44,540 bases of DNA from Chitinophagaceae bacterium (GTDB lineage: Bacteria > Bacteroidota > Bacteroidia > Chitinophagales > Chitinophagaceae), in assembly GCA_016787135.1 (NCBI GenBank), contig JAEUVK010000056.1, positions 1 through 44,540 of the forward strand, in the 5' to 3' direction. The notes below the pieces were generated by a model. The model had not been told where the DNA came from. It saw nothing but the letters and a program-made list of their open reading frames with translations, and made no database searches. Both the position numbers and the translations under genes were made by a program. Shown here piece after piece: positions 18,401 through 26,128 of the stretch. Positions within the stretch are counted from its first letter, which is position 1; the number at the start of each line of letters is the position of its first letter.

Positions 18401-19193
18401 CAAAAAAGACCTGAAAAGATGTTTTAGCACTGTCACCCTTGCTGGCAGAAACAGTACAACTGTCAAATTCCACCATTCTCTTTTGAATATTGATACCAAA
18501 TTTGCTGAAGCTCAGCTTATGCCTGCCATCAGGAAAAAGAATGTCCTGTTTATGTGTTTGCAAGGAGATATTGTCACTGAAAAGTATCTTTTGTTTATTA
18601 GCGACATCTGTACTATCCACTTTCAGGTTATCCAGGTGCAATTGCAGGTTGGTAATGGTCACAGGGAGATCCTCCGGCCGTACTTTATTGACGAGAGTAA
18701 ACCTTCCATTGTCAATATGGAACTGGCTTACTTTTAGAACTTCCAGTGCATCCTGTATTGATTTATAGATACGCCCCATTTCCTGCGGCAACGAAGCGCT
18801 TTTATTGTCTGTGCTGTCGTCTTTTGCTGGTCGTAACCTGGTGACCAGAATATCTGGATTGATCAGCGTTAATGAATCAATGATGACCCTTTTCTCAAAA
18901 ACAAGCGGCCATACTTCCTTTACACTTACATTCATTCTCTCCACACTGAAGCGGTATGCTGTTGTAGAAGTATCGGTGGAATAAAAAACCGCTTGTCTCA
19001 GTTGCATATCAGTGCTGAACCAGTTAAAGCGGAACTTTTTTACTTGCAACCGGATCTTCCCGTTCGACCGGTCATCCACTAACTCTTCGAGAAGTCTTTC
19101 CGCATGATTGATGAACCAGAAATGAAAGGCTGTCAGCAATACAAGGATGCTGCCGAGGATATAAGCGGATATTTTCAGGATCTTTTTTTTCAA
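15420..19193 (-). CDS. Giant AsmA-like envelope protein
   Basis: A 1257-residue protein with one N-terminal membrane helix (residues ~9-29) followed by a very long, beta-rich periplasmic region. The start of the mature part (LLEELVDDRSNGKIRLQVKKFRF) and repeated segments of the form 'LTLINPDILV', 'FHIDNGRF', 'VVENGSFNI' match the AsmA/TamB/DUF748-like pattern, whose members form long hydrophobic grooves thought to carry lipids between membranes. The C-terminus is strongly basic. The assignment is by architecture; no signature domain is diagnostic. The start is TTG at 19193: an in-frame stop lies upstream, and the first internal Met (~residue 88) would delete the membrane helix. It is 141 bases downstream of the small YbjN-like gene, with a possible weak terminator between. 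Confidence 0.9.
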   Translation of the reverse strand: MKKKILKISAYILGSILVLLTAFHFWFINHAERLLEELVDDRSNGKIRLQVKKFRFNWFSTDMQLRQAVFYSTDTSTTAYRFSVERMNVSVKEVWPLVFEKRVIIDSLTLINPDILVTRLRPAKDDSTDNKSASLPQEMGRIYKSIQDALEVLKVSQFHIDNGRFTLVNKVRPEDLPVTITNLQLHLDNLKVDSTDVANKQKILFSDNISLQTHKQDILFPDGRHKLSFSKFGINIQKRMVEFDSCTVSASKGDSAKTSFQVFFDKLRLTNIDFDTLYQKEVIKADSVYCINPRFTLNTELEKKAGSPKPPPKLNELVQQLTGDLQVEYVVVENGSFNINTVREGRPSSFTSSHNNFEMQGLSIEKNSPNPLKVKSLVMAIRNYENFLRDSTYALTFDSILLVNNSINLSNFTLKQMQQDNVVNSFSMPQFQLRSFSWDDIVFDQKLSAGQATLNRPVINYSFITNKGKDKNVFETLAGFGSIIQLNKLDVLNGQINLHFTNGAQLKLENASLSLAGKEFVQSKQIVNLQKSVKGLHFKKGTLRSGNLTIELENADISGKEGKLLTKRMLVTDKEKNITLNASDVSVNAMQIDEKGNITEINGIQWKEADIVFPGGSTTKTFTGQLLITNILGNNTKFSSSAGDQQLSAYFEILSSDELLLQPGKPVQLKNFRSNGTELSFKNKSIDFKSARFRLSDNKASELEEILFRKISTRDTVSVNIPAAGFIPDINTIISGKIKADELVIRKPVISIKHYATDNNSNAATIKWPAISIPKISIDQPELLIEQPGSSGFSKIEWHTLSNKSNSLVLTGLRITEGAGIFADKLLFAASNFLLTSGEKTFRSGNGEIKAEINNFYVQSSEAGEQEWHATIKDLQAANFTFPGLGKNQGKLEMASVNISNFDISSGGILNWRRLFKENSNFRLSGFTGNYENTKDHFEWENAGYNRVAKEISLSSFTYHPALAKDDFMKSRQFQADHTTLKTGAINVNNFSLAKYLTDSIAEAGTATINNAVLENFRDKRMPFQHGVTKPLPVNLLKQLSVKLDIGHIRFVNANATYSELNDKTDEIGTVRLSSINGSLSSVNNYAHTAGDSLRINARGYIMDSFRLELSYQQSYTDPLGGFVMRTAMGSADARILNPIVMPLASLKIGSGIHDSLIMVSRGDDNSAKGEIKMLYHDLKIKLLNNNNKDAKKRTGSKGFMSFIANAFIVKSKNRSRTISIEYERNKERSLFHYFWKTTLRGITRSIGLKKDQLGGK

Positions 19194-19283
19194 TGACTTT
19201 TTATCAAGGTCCGGAAGTATTAATGTGGAAATTTACCAAAAAAAGGCGAGGGAGATAAACAGGTGACTGTTATTGTAAAAATA

Positions 19284-19299
19284 AAAGGAGAATTCCTTT
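19284..19299 (-). terminator. Weak terminator after the YbjN-like gene
   Basis: AAAGGA and TCCTTT form a 6-bp stem with a 4-base loop; on the minus strand the hairpin is followed by TTATTTTTA. It lies just after the end of the gene at 19335. Confidence 0.4.
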
Positions 19300-19334
19300 A
19301 TATGAACGGGTAAATCAACCTGTGTGCTGCAACC

Positions 19335-19766
19335 TTACCTGAATTGCTCATGCATGAAATTATCCAGTTTGTCAGCCCAGTGACTGAGATCATTGATCAG
19401 GGTAACCATTTCTTCATAGTCCATACCTGATATATTTCTCTCAGCAATGATGCAAACAATGCCACGTTGTTCATCTGCGCTGATTTTGTACCCGAGATAG
19501 GAGCCATTGATGGCGAGAGCCGTCTTGTAAAGCTCGAATTGTTTTTTTACATCTTTAGGTATTTCACAAAGACCTGCCATGCAGCGTATGAAGGTCTGAG
19601 GCTGCTGCAGAAGATTTTTTTGAGTGCTGAGGAAAACTTCTATGGTAGATGAACCTTGCACAAAATACCAGGCGCCGGTATTGGCGTTATAGACATTTCT
19701 TTCCTCCACACCCATGTCAGTGCATAAGCGTTGCAGGTAAAGTGTGATTCTTTCCGGAGGTGTCAT
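19335..19766 (-). CDS. YbjN / type III chaperone-like small protein
   Basis: 143 residues, no signal peptide. The N-terminal helix, central strands (GAWYFVQGSSTIEVFLS), and C-terminal helix (SGMDYEEMVTLINDLSHWADKLDNFMHEQF) resemble the CesT/YbjN fold found in small chaperone-like proteins of Bacteroidota. This is a fold-level guess from memory. It starts 17 bases after the metG stop and so probably belongs to the metG transcript. Function unknown. Confidence 0.8.
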   Translation of the reverse strand: MTPPERITLYLQRLCTDMGVEERNVYNANTGAWYFVQGSSTIEVFLSTQKNLLQQPQTFIRCMAGLCEIPKDVKKQFELYKTALAINGSYLGYKISADEQRGIVCIIAERNISGMDYEEMVTLINDLSHWADKLDNFMHEQFR

Positions 19767-19783
19767 TCGGTCATCATTTACTA

Positions 19784-21898
19784 TCAGCTCACCGGTGAGC
19801 CATTGGTCGTTGGTTCGCCAGGATTAATGAACTTCAATTGCCCGTCTTTCTCTTCCGCCATCAGGATCATACCATTGCTTTCGATCCCTTTCATTTTTCT
19901 TGGGGCAAGATTGGCCACGATCACTACCTGTTTGCCAATGATATCTTCCGGTTTAAAATGTAAAGCTATACCTGAAACGATCGTTCTCTTCTCAAACCCC
20001 AGGTCCACTTCCAGTTTTAACAATTTATCAGCTTTCGGAACTTTTTCCGCAGCAGTGATCGTTGCCACTTTCAGATCAAGTTTGGCAAAGTCGTCATATT
20101 GGATCTGCGATTTGAGATTTGATGTTGGAGGTTCATCTGCCGGTTTCTGAACTCCGGCTTCTGATTTCATCAGCCCCGCTTTCAATTTTTCTATTTGTTC
20201 TGTTATCTCGGCATCTTCAATTTTTCTGAATAGCAACTGCGGTTCTCTCAAACTATAACCAATGCTCAATAGCTTCAGCTTACCTGCATTTTCCCAATCC
20301 AGCATTTTATCCACTACTTTCATCATGTTCAGCATACTTTTAGCCGTATTGGGCAGGAACGGATTAATAAGAATGGCCAGGTTAGCTGTTAACTGCAGGC
20401 ACAGGTGCATAGTATTATCAATATTCTTCTGCATATCCGGGTTAGCCGCTAATTGTTTGGCTGCTATCCACGGTTCTTTTTTCTGCATGTATTGATTGCC
20501 CTTGCGGGAAAGATCAATGACCTCGTACAATGCTTCCCTGAATTTATATTGTTCTAACAGGGTCTCCACTTTTGCTTTTGAACCTTCTATTTCGGCATTC
20601 AGTATTTTGTCATTCTCATCCAGTATTTCAGTATGCAGTATAGGCACTTTACCGCCGCATAGTTTATGCATCAGTACCCATGTTCTGTTCACAAAATTGC
20701 CAAAGATGCTGACCAGCTCACTGTTCACCGCATCCTGGAAACCTTTCCAGGTGAATTCGCTGTCCTTGGTTTCAGGCGCTATCTGAGTTAGATAATAACG
20801 GAGCATATCCACACATTGGCCGCCCCCATTCTCTTTCTTCACAAAATCGTTGATATAATCCCGCATGTCGAGTTTCCAGTTGCGGCTGGTGCTCATCTTA
20901 TCGCCTTCGAGATTCAAAAATTCATTGGCGGGTACATTATCCGGCAAAATATTCCCATGCAGCTTCAGCATAATAGGGAAGATGATGCAGTGGAAAACAA
21001 TATTGTCTTTACCGATAAAGTGGACCAGCTTCGTATCCTTATCATACCAGTAAGGCTTCCAGTCTTTTTTATTGTTGATAGCCCACTGTTTGGTGGCGCT
21101 TACGTAGCCAATGGGCGCATCAAACCAAACATATAACACTTTTCCTTCAGCGTCTTTCAAAGGTACTTTGATCCCCCAGTCGAGATCTCTGGTTACGGCC
21201 CTGGATTGAAGGCCTCCTTCAATCCAGCTTTTGCATTGACCAACAACGGTTGCCCTCCAATCTTCCTTATGTTCTTTTAATATCCATTCACGTAAAAACT
21301 CTTCATGCTTACCCAGCGGGAGATACCAATGCGATGTTCTTTTCTTTACCGGTGCTTTACCGCTTAATGTACTGACCGGGTTTATCAGTTCATCAGGGCT
21401 TAACGTTCTTCCGCAGTTCTCACACTGATCGCCATAAGCACGGTCGCTGCCGCAATTTGGGCAGGTGCCTTTTATATAACGGTCCGCCAAAAATGTTTTG
21501 GCTTCCTCATCATAATACTGCTCGCTTTCTTTTATTTCCAGTTCATTCCGATCATTCAGGTAAGTAAAAAATTCCTGTGCCGTTTCATGGTGTATCGGCT
21601 CACTGGTGCGGTGATAGATATCGAAGCTCATGCTGAGGTCTTCGAAATCCTGTTTCATTGCCTGATGATACTTGTCGATAATGGCTCTTGGTGTTGTGCC
21701 TTCTTTGGTGGCCTGGATGGGAATGGCCGTGCCATGTTCATCACTGCCGCAGACAAACACCACATCTCTTTTCTGCGCCCGCAGGTAACGAACATAAATA
21801 TCTGCTGGTATATAAGCCCCTGCCAGGTGGCCAACATGTTTTAATCCATTGGCATAAGGCAGGGCAGAAGTAACTAAATATCTTTTTGGATCGGTCAT
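19784..21898 (-). CDS. metG: Methionyl-tRNA synthetase
   Basis: Charges tRNA-Met in the cytoplasm; 704 residues. The class I HIGH motif is HVGH at residues 21-24 and the KMSKS loop is KMSTS at 334-338. Four cysteines at 146, 149, 159 and 162 (CPNCGS...CENCGR) form one zinc knuckle of the connective domain. The C-terminal ~110 residues (YDDFAKLDLKVATITAAEKV onward) are the Trbp111/EMAP-like tRNA-binding domain, as in E. coli MetG (677 residues). A good promoter lies upstream with both elements. A YbjN-like gene follows 17 bases after the stop. Confidence 0.98.
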   Translation of the reverse strand: MTDPKRYLVTSALPYANGLKHVGHLAGAYIPADIYVRYLRAQKRDVVFVCGSDEHGTAIPIQATKEGTTPRAIIDKYHQAMKQDFEDLSMSFDIYHRTSEPIHHETAQEFFTYLNDRNELEIKESEQYYDEEAKTFLADRYIKGTCPNCGSDRAYGDQCENCGRTLSPDELINPVSTLSGKAPVKKRTSHWYLPLGKHEEFLREWILKEHKEDWRATVVGQCKSWIEGGLQSRAVTRDLDWGIKVPLKDAEGKVLYVWFDAPIGYVSATKQWAINNKKDWKPYWYDKDTKLVHFIGKDNIVFHCIIFPIMLKLHGNILPDNVPANEFLNLEGDKMSTSRNWKLDMRDYINDFVKKENGGGQCVDMLRYYLTQIAPETKDSEFTWKGFQDAVNSELVSIFGNFVNRTWVLMHKLCGGKVPILHTEILDENDKILNAEIEGSKAKVETLLEQYKFREALYEVIDLSRKGNQYMQKKEPWIAAKQLAANPDMQKNIDNTMHLCLQLTANLAILINPFLPNTAKSMLNMMKVVDKMLDWENAGKLKLLSIGYSLREPQLLFRKIEDAEITEQIEKLKAGLMKSEAGVQKPADEPPTSNLKSQIQYDDFAKLDLKVATITAAEKVPKADKLLKLEVDLGFEKRTIVSGIALHFKPEDIIGKQVVIVANLAPRKMKGIESNGMILMAEEKDGQLKFINPGEPTTNGSPVS

Positions 21899-21924
21899 GT
21901 ATTGTTCCTGTCTTTAGTAGTCCG

Positions 21925-21955
21925 CAAAAATACCGGAATAGCCGCCTTTGCCCAA
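21925..21955 (-). promoter_or_regulatory. metG promoter (TTG-N20-TATTTTTG)
   Basis: On the minus strand, the -33 TTG is at 21955-21953 and the -7 TATTTTTG at 21932-21925, spaced by 20 bases. Both fit the Bacteroidota housekeeping promoter. The leader to the ATG at 21898 would be about 20 bases. This is the best-formed promoter in the window. Confidence 0.65.
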
Positions 21956-21967
21956 ACGTCATAAAAA

Positions 21968-21987
21968 AACCTCTGCAAGCAGAGGTT
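21968..21987 (-). terminator. Terminator of the esterase gene
   Basis: AACCTCTG and CAGAGGTT style stem of 8 bp with a 4-base loop; on the minus strand it is followed by seven T. It lies 25 bases past the end of the esterase gene (22012) and upstream of the metG promoter, so it separates the two. Confidence 0.85.
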
Positions 21988-22011
21988 CAGGGTCTTTTTT
22001 GTGATGGGGAG

Positions 22012-23634
22012 CTATTTTTTCAGCTTATGTGAAAACATCCAGCTTACATATTCCTTTTCAGCAAATGCATTATCCCAGCTATTATGGTTCACACCCGGAT
22101 ACTCTGAATACTTTACTTCTGCTTTCAGGGTTTTCAGTTTGTCCACCATTTGCCTTGACAGATCCACATTCACTACGGCATCTGCAGCACCATGAAAGAC
22201 CCAGAAAGCAGTTTTTTTGATACGCTTGTCATACCTGGGTACATCTCCGCCTCCGCAAACAGGCAAGGCTGCTGCATATAGATCGGGGTAACGGTGCACC
22301 GATTCAAAAGTGCCCATGCCTCCCATAGATAAGCCTGTGATATATACTTTTGATTTATCCACTGCTTCTTCGCCTATCAATTTTTTCACCAGCTCATTGG
22401 CTGCCGCAAGTGGCCAGTTGGGTTCTGCATTGTAATCAAAAGATATCTTGAATGGCTGCTGGCTCATGTCAATCCTGGTAACAGCCCAGAACGACTCTTC
22501 CGGACATTGCGGGAAGACTATGATAGCAGGGAAATTTTTCCTGTTCTCTTCTTTCAGGAAAAGCTTAGCGCCATGTGTGAGCTGCTTTTCATTGTCGTTC
22601 CCCCTTTCACCGGCGCCATGCAGGAAAAGAACCAATGGGTATTTTTTATTCTTGTCGTAGTTATCGGGATAGAGAATACGGTAGGGCAATCTTTTTCCAT
22701 CGGCAAAAGCGAATTCCTTTTTTTCATAAGGAGCATAAGCAGGATTGCTGACCGGTCTTTTCAGCAAACCCTGCAGGTTAAGCCAGTTGCTAAAACTTTC
22801 TATCCAGTTGTCCACTGGCAGGTTTTGTTTTTTCATGCCAAAGCCGTGTCCTCCTTTTGCATACATGTGCAGTTCTGCCGTTTTTTTGGCAGCGATCCAT
22901 TGGTTGTACAGTTCTACGCTGTGCGGGGCCAATCCAAGCTGATCATCACTGGCGGCAGCGATGAAAAGGGGAGGCGCATCGTTAGATACTTTACCCTGCA
23001 TTTCAGGAGGGAAATAGGCATAAACCGGGGCTATAAAATTCGGTTTAGTCTCGTTGGAATAGTTAAAGGCTGTGGCGCCAGCTACGGTGCCACCGGCAGA
23101 AAAACCCATGATGCCGATCCGGTTTTGCAGGATGCCATATTCTGTGGCATGTTTACGAACATAGGCAATGGCCGCTTTTCCGTCAGCAATGGCAAGTGGT
23201 ATCACCGGCATGGTAGCTTCTTCAAATTCTTTTTTGCCGATCTTGGCAAACCATTCACCCAGCGGATCTGCGGTATAGGTCCTTGCAAGGCGGTATTTTA
23301 ATACAAAACAGGCAACTCCTTTTTTCACGAGCCAGCTTGCTGCATCCATACCTTCGTTGTTGATAGATAAGGTATGGAATGCCCCGCCGGGGCAAATGAT
23401 AACCGCGGTACCATTAGCTACAGCAGGATCGGGTAGAAAAGCGGTGAGGGTGGGTCGGGTTACATTGAATACCACTTTTTCTTTGAACATATTATTCTCG
23501 TTCTCCCCTTCACTCCAGTTCCACGATTCAGAACCAGGCGCGGGGCCATCGTATAACTGAATTATTTTTTCCTGTGCCTGTATGAATAAAGAAAGAATAA
23601 GTGAGGCAATACTGAGAACGAAGTTTTTTTTCAT
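22012..23634 (-). CDS. Secreted double-domain carbohydrate esterase
   Basis: A 540-residue exported protein with two alpha/beta-hydrolase domains. After a signal peptide (1-21), domain 1 (residues ~45-290) has the oxyanion segment CPGGAFH, nucleophile Ser179 in GFSAGG, acid near Asp230/231 and His263 in KGGHGFG. This type resembles acetylxylan or feruloyl esterases (BD-FAE-like). Domain 2 (~300-540) has LFLHGAGERG, nucleophile Ser436 in GLSMGG, Asp485 in HGAADAV and His517 in GVNHNSW, like CE1-type or PHB-depolymerase-like esterases. Both triads appear intact. It lies downstream of a GH3 beta-glucosidase, which suggests removal of acyl groups from plant hemicellulose. A terminator follows and a -7 element precedes it. 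Confidence 0.93.
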   Translation of the reverse strand: MKKNFVLSIASLILSLFIQAQEKIIQLYDGPAPGSESWNWSEGENENNMFKEKVVFNVTRPTLTAFLPDPAVANGTAVIICPGGAFHTLSINNEGMDAASWLVKKGVACFVLKYRLARTYTADPLGEWFAKIGKKEFEEATMPVIPLAIADGKAAIAYVRKHATEYGILQNRIGIMGFSAGGTVAGATAFNYSNETKPNFIAPVYAYFPPEMQGKVSNDAPPLFIAAASDDQLGLAPHSVELYNQWIAAKKTAELHMYAKGGHGFGMKKQNLPVDNWIESFSNWLNLQGLLKRPVSNPAYAPYEKKEFAFADGKRLPYRILYPDNYDKNKKYPLVLFLHGAGERGNDNEKQLTHGAKLFLKEENRKNFPAIIVFPQCPEESFWAVTRIDMSQQPFKISFDYNAEPNWPLAAANELVKKLIGEEAVDKSKVYITGLSMGGMGTFESVHRYPDLYAAALPVCGGGDVPRYDKRIKKTAFWVFHGAADAVVNVDLSRQMVDKLKTLKAEVKYSEYPGVNHNSWDNAFAEKEYVSWMFSHKLKK

Positions 23635-23657
23635 TTGACAAGAATTATAGTGAAGTG

Positions 23658-23665
23658 CAAAAGTA
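23658..23665 (-). promoter_or_regulatory. -7 promoter element (TACTTTTG) of the esterase gene
   Basis: Exact TAnnTTTG match on the minus strand, 23 bases before the ATG at 23634. It suggests the esterase can be transcribed separately from the GH3 gene. No clear -33 TTG; the hairpin at 23686-23709 lies in that area. Confidence 0.4.
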
Positions 23666-23685
23666 AATGTTCTTTCTTACAGGAA

Positions 23686-23709
23686 AGTCCCCTGTTGCGG
23701 CAGGGGACT
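23686..23709. other. Strong hairpin between GH3 and esterase genes
   Basis: AGTCCCCTG and CAGGGGACT form a perfect 9-bp stem with a 6-base loop, 27 bases after the GH3 stop. Neither side has a T-run, so it is a poor intrinsic terminator; it could stabilise the 3' end of the GH3 mRNA or partly terminate. Confidence 0.5.
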
Positions 23710-23735
23710 CTGATCAAAACCAGCCTGTGTATCTG

Positions 23736-26057
23736 CTACTGCTTTAACTCAGTTATCTCCACTTGCGGAGCCAATACCTTATTGCATTTTTGTGTTACTA
23801 TATCTTTCGATAACGAGAATGTCGCTGTCTGTTTTATATCAGCTGAAGATGAGCCGATCTTCACGGTGTAGATACCTGCATCGGCGATCCATGCTGTGGC
23901 TTCAGTACTAAAAGAAGCAAGATCGTCGGCGGTGATGGCGAACTCAATTTTTTGAGATTGCCCTGGCCGCAGTAATCTGGTTTTGCCAAAACCTTTCAAT
24001 TCTATAGCAGGGTTACCCAGCTTACCGGCAGGGGCAGTGATATACAGTTGTACCACTTCTTTGCCTGCTACTTTACCGGTATTGGCAATTGTAACGGAAG
24101 CCTTGATCTTTTTGTCCAATGATTTTCCGCTCAGGGAGATATTGCTGTAGGTAAAATTTGTATAGGAAAGACCATAGCCAAATTCATAAGCCGGTTTGAC
24201 ATTAAACGTATTGTAATAACGATAGCCTACATAGATACCTTCTTCGTAGGTCACTTCACCGGGGATCAGTTTCATTCCGAAACTTCCCATTGTTGCTTTC
24301 TCAGGGAATTCTTTACCAGGAAAATTCCTTGAGGTAGGATCGTCATCATATTTTAGCGGGAATGTGGTGGCCAGTTTACCGGATGGATTAATCTTCCCGC
24401 TGAGAATATCAGCGACGGCATTACCGGCCTCCTGCCCGCCCTGCCCCGCCAGCAGTATCGCATCCACCTCGTCTCTCCAGGATGCCATTTCTATTACGCC
24501 TCCGGCATTGACGATCACGATAACTTTTTTCCCTTTGGCATGATAGGCAACTGCCACATCCCTGATCAGTTGCTTTTCGGGGTCAGACAGATAGAAATCG
24601 TTTTCCTTTTTCCTGTCGTGGAATTCGCCTGCATTTCTCCCGATCGTGATCAATGCTGCTTCTGTTTCTGTTGCTTTCCTTTCCAGTATTTCTTTTTTTA
24701 TATCCATCTCAGGTGCGGATGGGGTAGGGTTCATGATCTCCTTGAAGAACTCCTTTTTAGGATTATTTGCATTGTATACGTCAAGGTATTGTTGATAGGC
24801 TTTTTTCATCTCCTCATCCAGGCTATAACCGGCATTCGATAGCCCCTGCACCAGTGATATGGTGTAAGCTTCATTCACATCACCACTGCCGGTACCTCCG
24901 GCAATAAAGTTGTAAGAAGTGTTACCAAATGCGGCCAGCTTCATGTTGTTTTTTAGAGGTAAGGTCTTATCCAGGTTTTTCAATAATATCATTCCTTCCG
25001 CTGCTGCAGTGCGGACAAGCGTTGCGTGTGCTGCGAGGTTAGGTTTATTGCTGAAGGCATATTTCTTGTAGGCGGGCGATGCTAAGATATAGCTTACGAT
25101 ACGCTCGGCATTTTCATTCAACACTTGTATGTCCAATGCTCCGTTATTCACGGCGTCAATGATGTCTTTCTTTTGTGCCGGTGTGCCGGGCATCAGCAGG
25201 TCATTACCGGCTTTCATTTGCGCCACCGCATCTTTTCCGCCGAACCAGTCTGTCATAACCAGGCCTCTGAATCCCCATTCTTTTCTCAGAATGGTGGTGA
25301 GCAGGTCATAACTTTCGGAGGTATAAGTGCCGTTGATATAATTATAAGAACTCATGACTGTCCACGGCTGTGATTCCCTGACCGTAATTTCAAACCCCTT
25401 CAGGTATATCTCCCGCAATGCTCTTTCACTGACGATGGTATTGATCGTATTCCGGTTGGTCTCCTGGTTATTGGCAGCAAAATGTTTGACCGAAGTACCG
25501 ACCCCGTTCGATTCAATACCATTTACCATTGCAGCGGCAAATTTTCCCGATATCAGCGGATCTTCAGAATAATACTCAAAATTCCTTCCGCCCAATGGAT
25601 TACGGTGAATGTTCAGGGCAGGGGCCAGCAGGATATCCACGCCGTATTCTTTTACTTCATTACCCATAGCAGCGCCTACCTGTTTCACCAATGCAGTATC
25701 CCAGGTACTGGCCAACAGTGTTGCTACCGGCCATGCAGTAGCATAATATGTATTCGGGTCATCTTTTCTTCGGGGTTCTATCCGAAGTCCGGCCGGACCA
25801 TCTGCCAATACGGTATTAGGAAGTCCGAGACGGGCAATAGAATAGGTGGTGCCAGCGGCCCCCGGCACTTTGTCCATGGTCTGTCCCACAACAGGGGCGC
25901 CTGTATTCAAACCGGGCATATTCATACCCATACCTACTACCAGGTTCACTTTTTCCTCCAATGTCATTTTTGATATCAATGCTTTTGCTTTGCCTGTTTG
26001 AGCAAATGCGGGTGTGATGACCAGTAGGGAAAGAAAGGGAACAAGAAGGGGTTTCAT
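23736..26057 (-). CDS. bglX: GH3 beta-glucosidase, BglX-like
   Basis: A 773-residue periplasmic glycoside hydrolase that releases terminal beta-linked glucose or xylose from oligosaccharides. The signal peptide is residues 1-20 (ending FAQ). Domain order follows GH3: TIM-barrel with KHFAANNQETNR and SERALREIYLKGFE, the nucleophile Asp270 in LVMTDWFGG, then the alpha/beta sandwich domain (from ~residue 355, LVRTAAAEGMILLKN) and a C-terminal fibronectin-III-like domain (from ~660, ITAPAGKLGNPAIELKGFGK). Length matches E. coli BglX (765). Directly upstream on the same strand is a Crp/Fnr-type regulator, with a perfect FNR-type palindrome in the 71-base gap. The esterase follows. Confidence 0.95.
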   Translation of the reverse strand: MKPLLVPFLSLLVITPAFAQTGKAKALISKMTLEEKVNLVVGMGMNMPGLNTGAPVVGQTMDKVPGAAGTTYSIARLGLPNTVLADGPAGLRIEPRRKDDPNTYYATAWPVATLLASTWDTALVKQVGAAMGNEVKEYGVDILLAPALNIHRNPLGGRNFEYYSEDPLISGKFAAAMVNGIESNGVGTSVKHFAANNQETNRNTINTIVSERALREIYLKGFEITVRESQPWTVMSSYNYINGTYTSESYDLLTTILRKEWGFRGLVMTDWFGGKDAVAQMKAGNDLLMPGTPAQKKDIIDAVNNGALDIQVLNENAERIVSYILASPAYKKYAFSNKPNLAAHATLVRTAAAEGMILLKNLDKTLPLKNNMKLAAFGNTSYNFIAGGTGSGDVNEAYTISLVQGLSNAGYSLDEEMKKAYQQYLDVYNANNPKKEFFKEIMNPTPSAPEMDIKKEILERKATETEAALITIGRNAGEFHDRKKENDFYLSDPEKQLIRDVAVAYHAKGKKVIVIVNAGGVIEMASWRDEVDAILLAGQGGQEAGNAVADILSGKINPSGKLATTFPLKYDDDPTSRNFPGKEFPEKATMGSFGMKLIPGEVTYEEGIYVGYRYYNTFNVKPAYEFGYGLSYTNFTYSNISLSGKSLDKKIKASVTIANTGKVAGKEVVQLYITAPAGKLGNPAIELKGFGKTRLLRPGQSQKIEFAITADDLASFSTEATAWIADAGIYTVKIGSSSADIKQTATFSLSKDIVTQKCNKVLAPQVEITELKQ

Positions 26058-26105
26058 ATTGCAATCATTTAAGGAGGTAAAGCTCCGGATGAAAGCAACA
26101 GGTAC

Positions 26106-26123
26106 ATTTGATATATATCAAAT
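26106..26123. promoter_or_regulatory. Perfect 18-bp palindrome matching the FNR box
   Basis: ATTTGATATATATCAAAT is its own reverse complement and contains TTGAT-N4-ATCAA, the exact consensus for FNR-type regulators. It sits five bases past the Crp/Fnr gene's stop codon and its centre is about 57 bases upstream of the GH3 start codon, a normal activator position. The regulator next to it carries the E-xx-S-R recognition helix that reads TTGAT. Confidence 0.65.
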
Positions 26124-26128
26124 AACGT

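Noticed and set aside
22507..23301. 264-residue open frame on the plus strand
   Set aside because: It lies wholly inside the esterase gene on the opposite strand, which has signal peptide and two catalytic triads; the translation shows no domain.
23686..23709. Rho-independent terminator for GH3
   Set aside because: The stem is strong but neither side has a T-run, so it is listed only as a hairpin.
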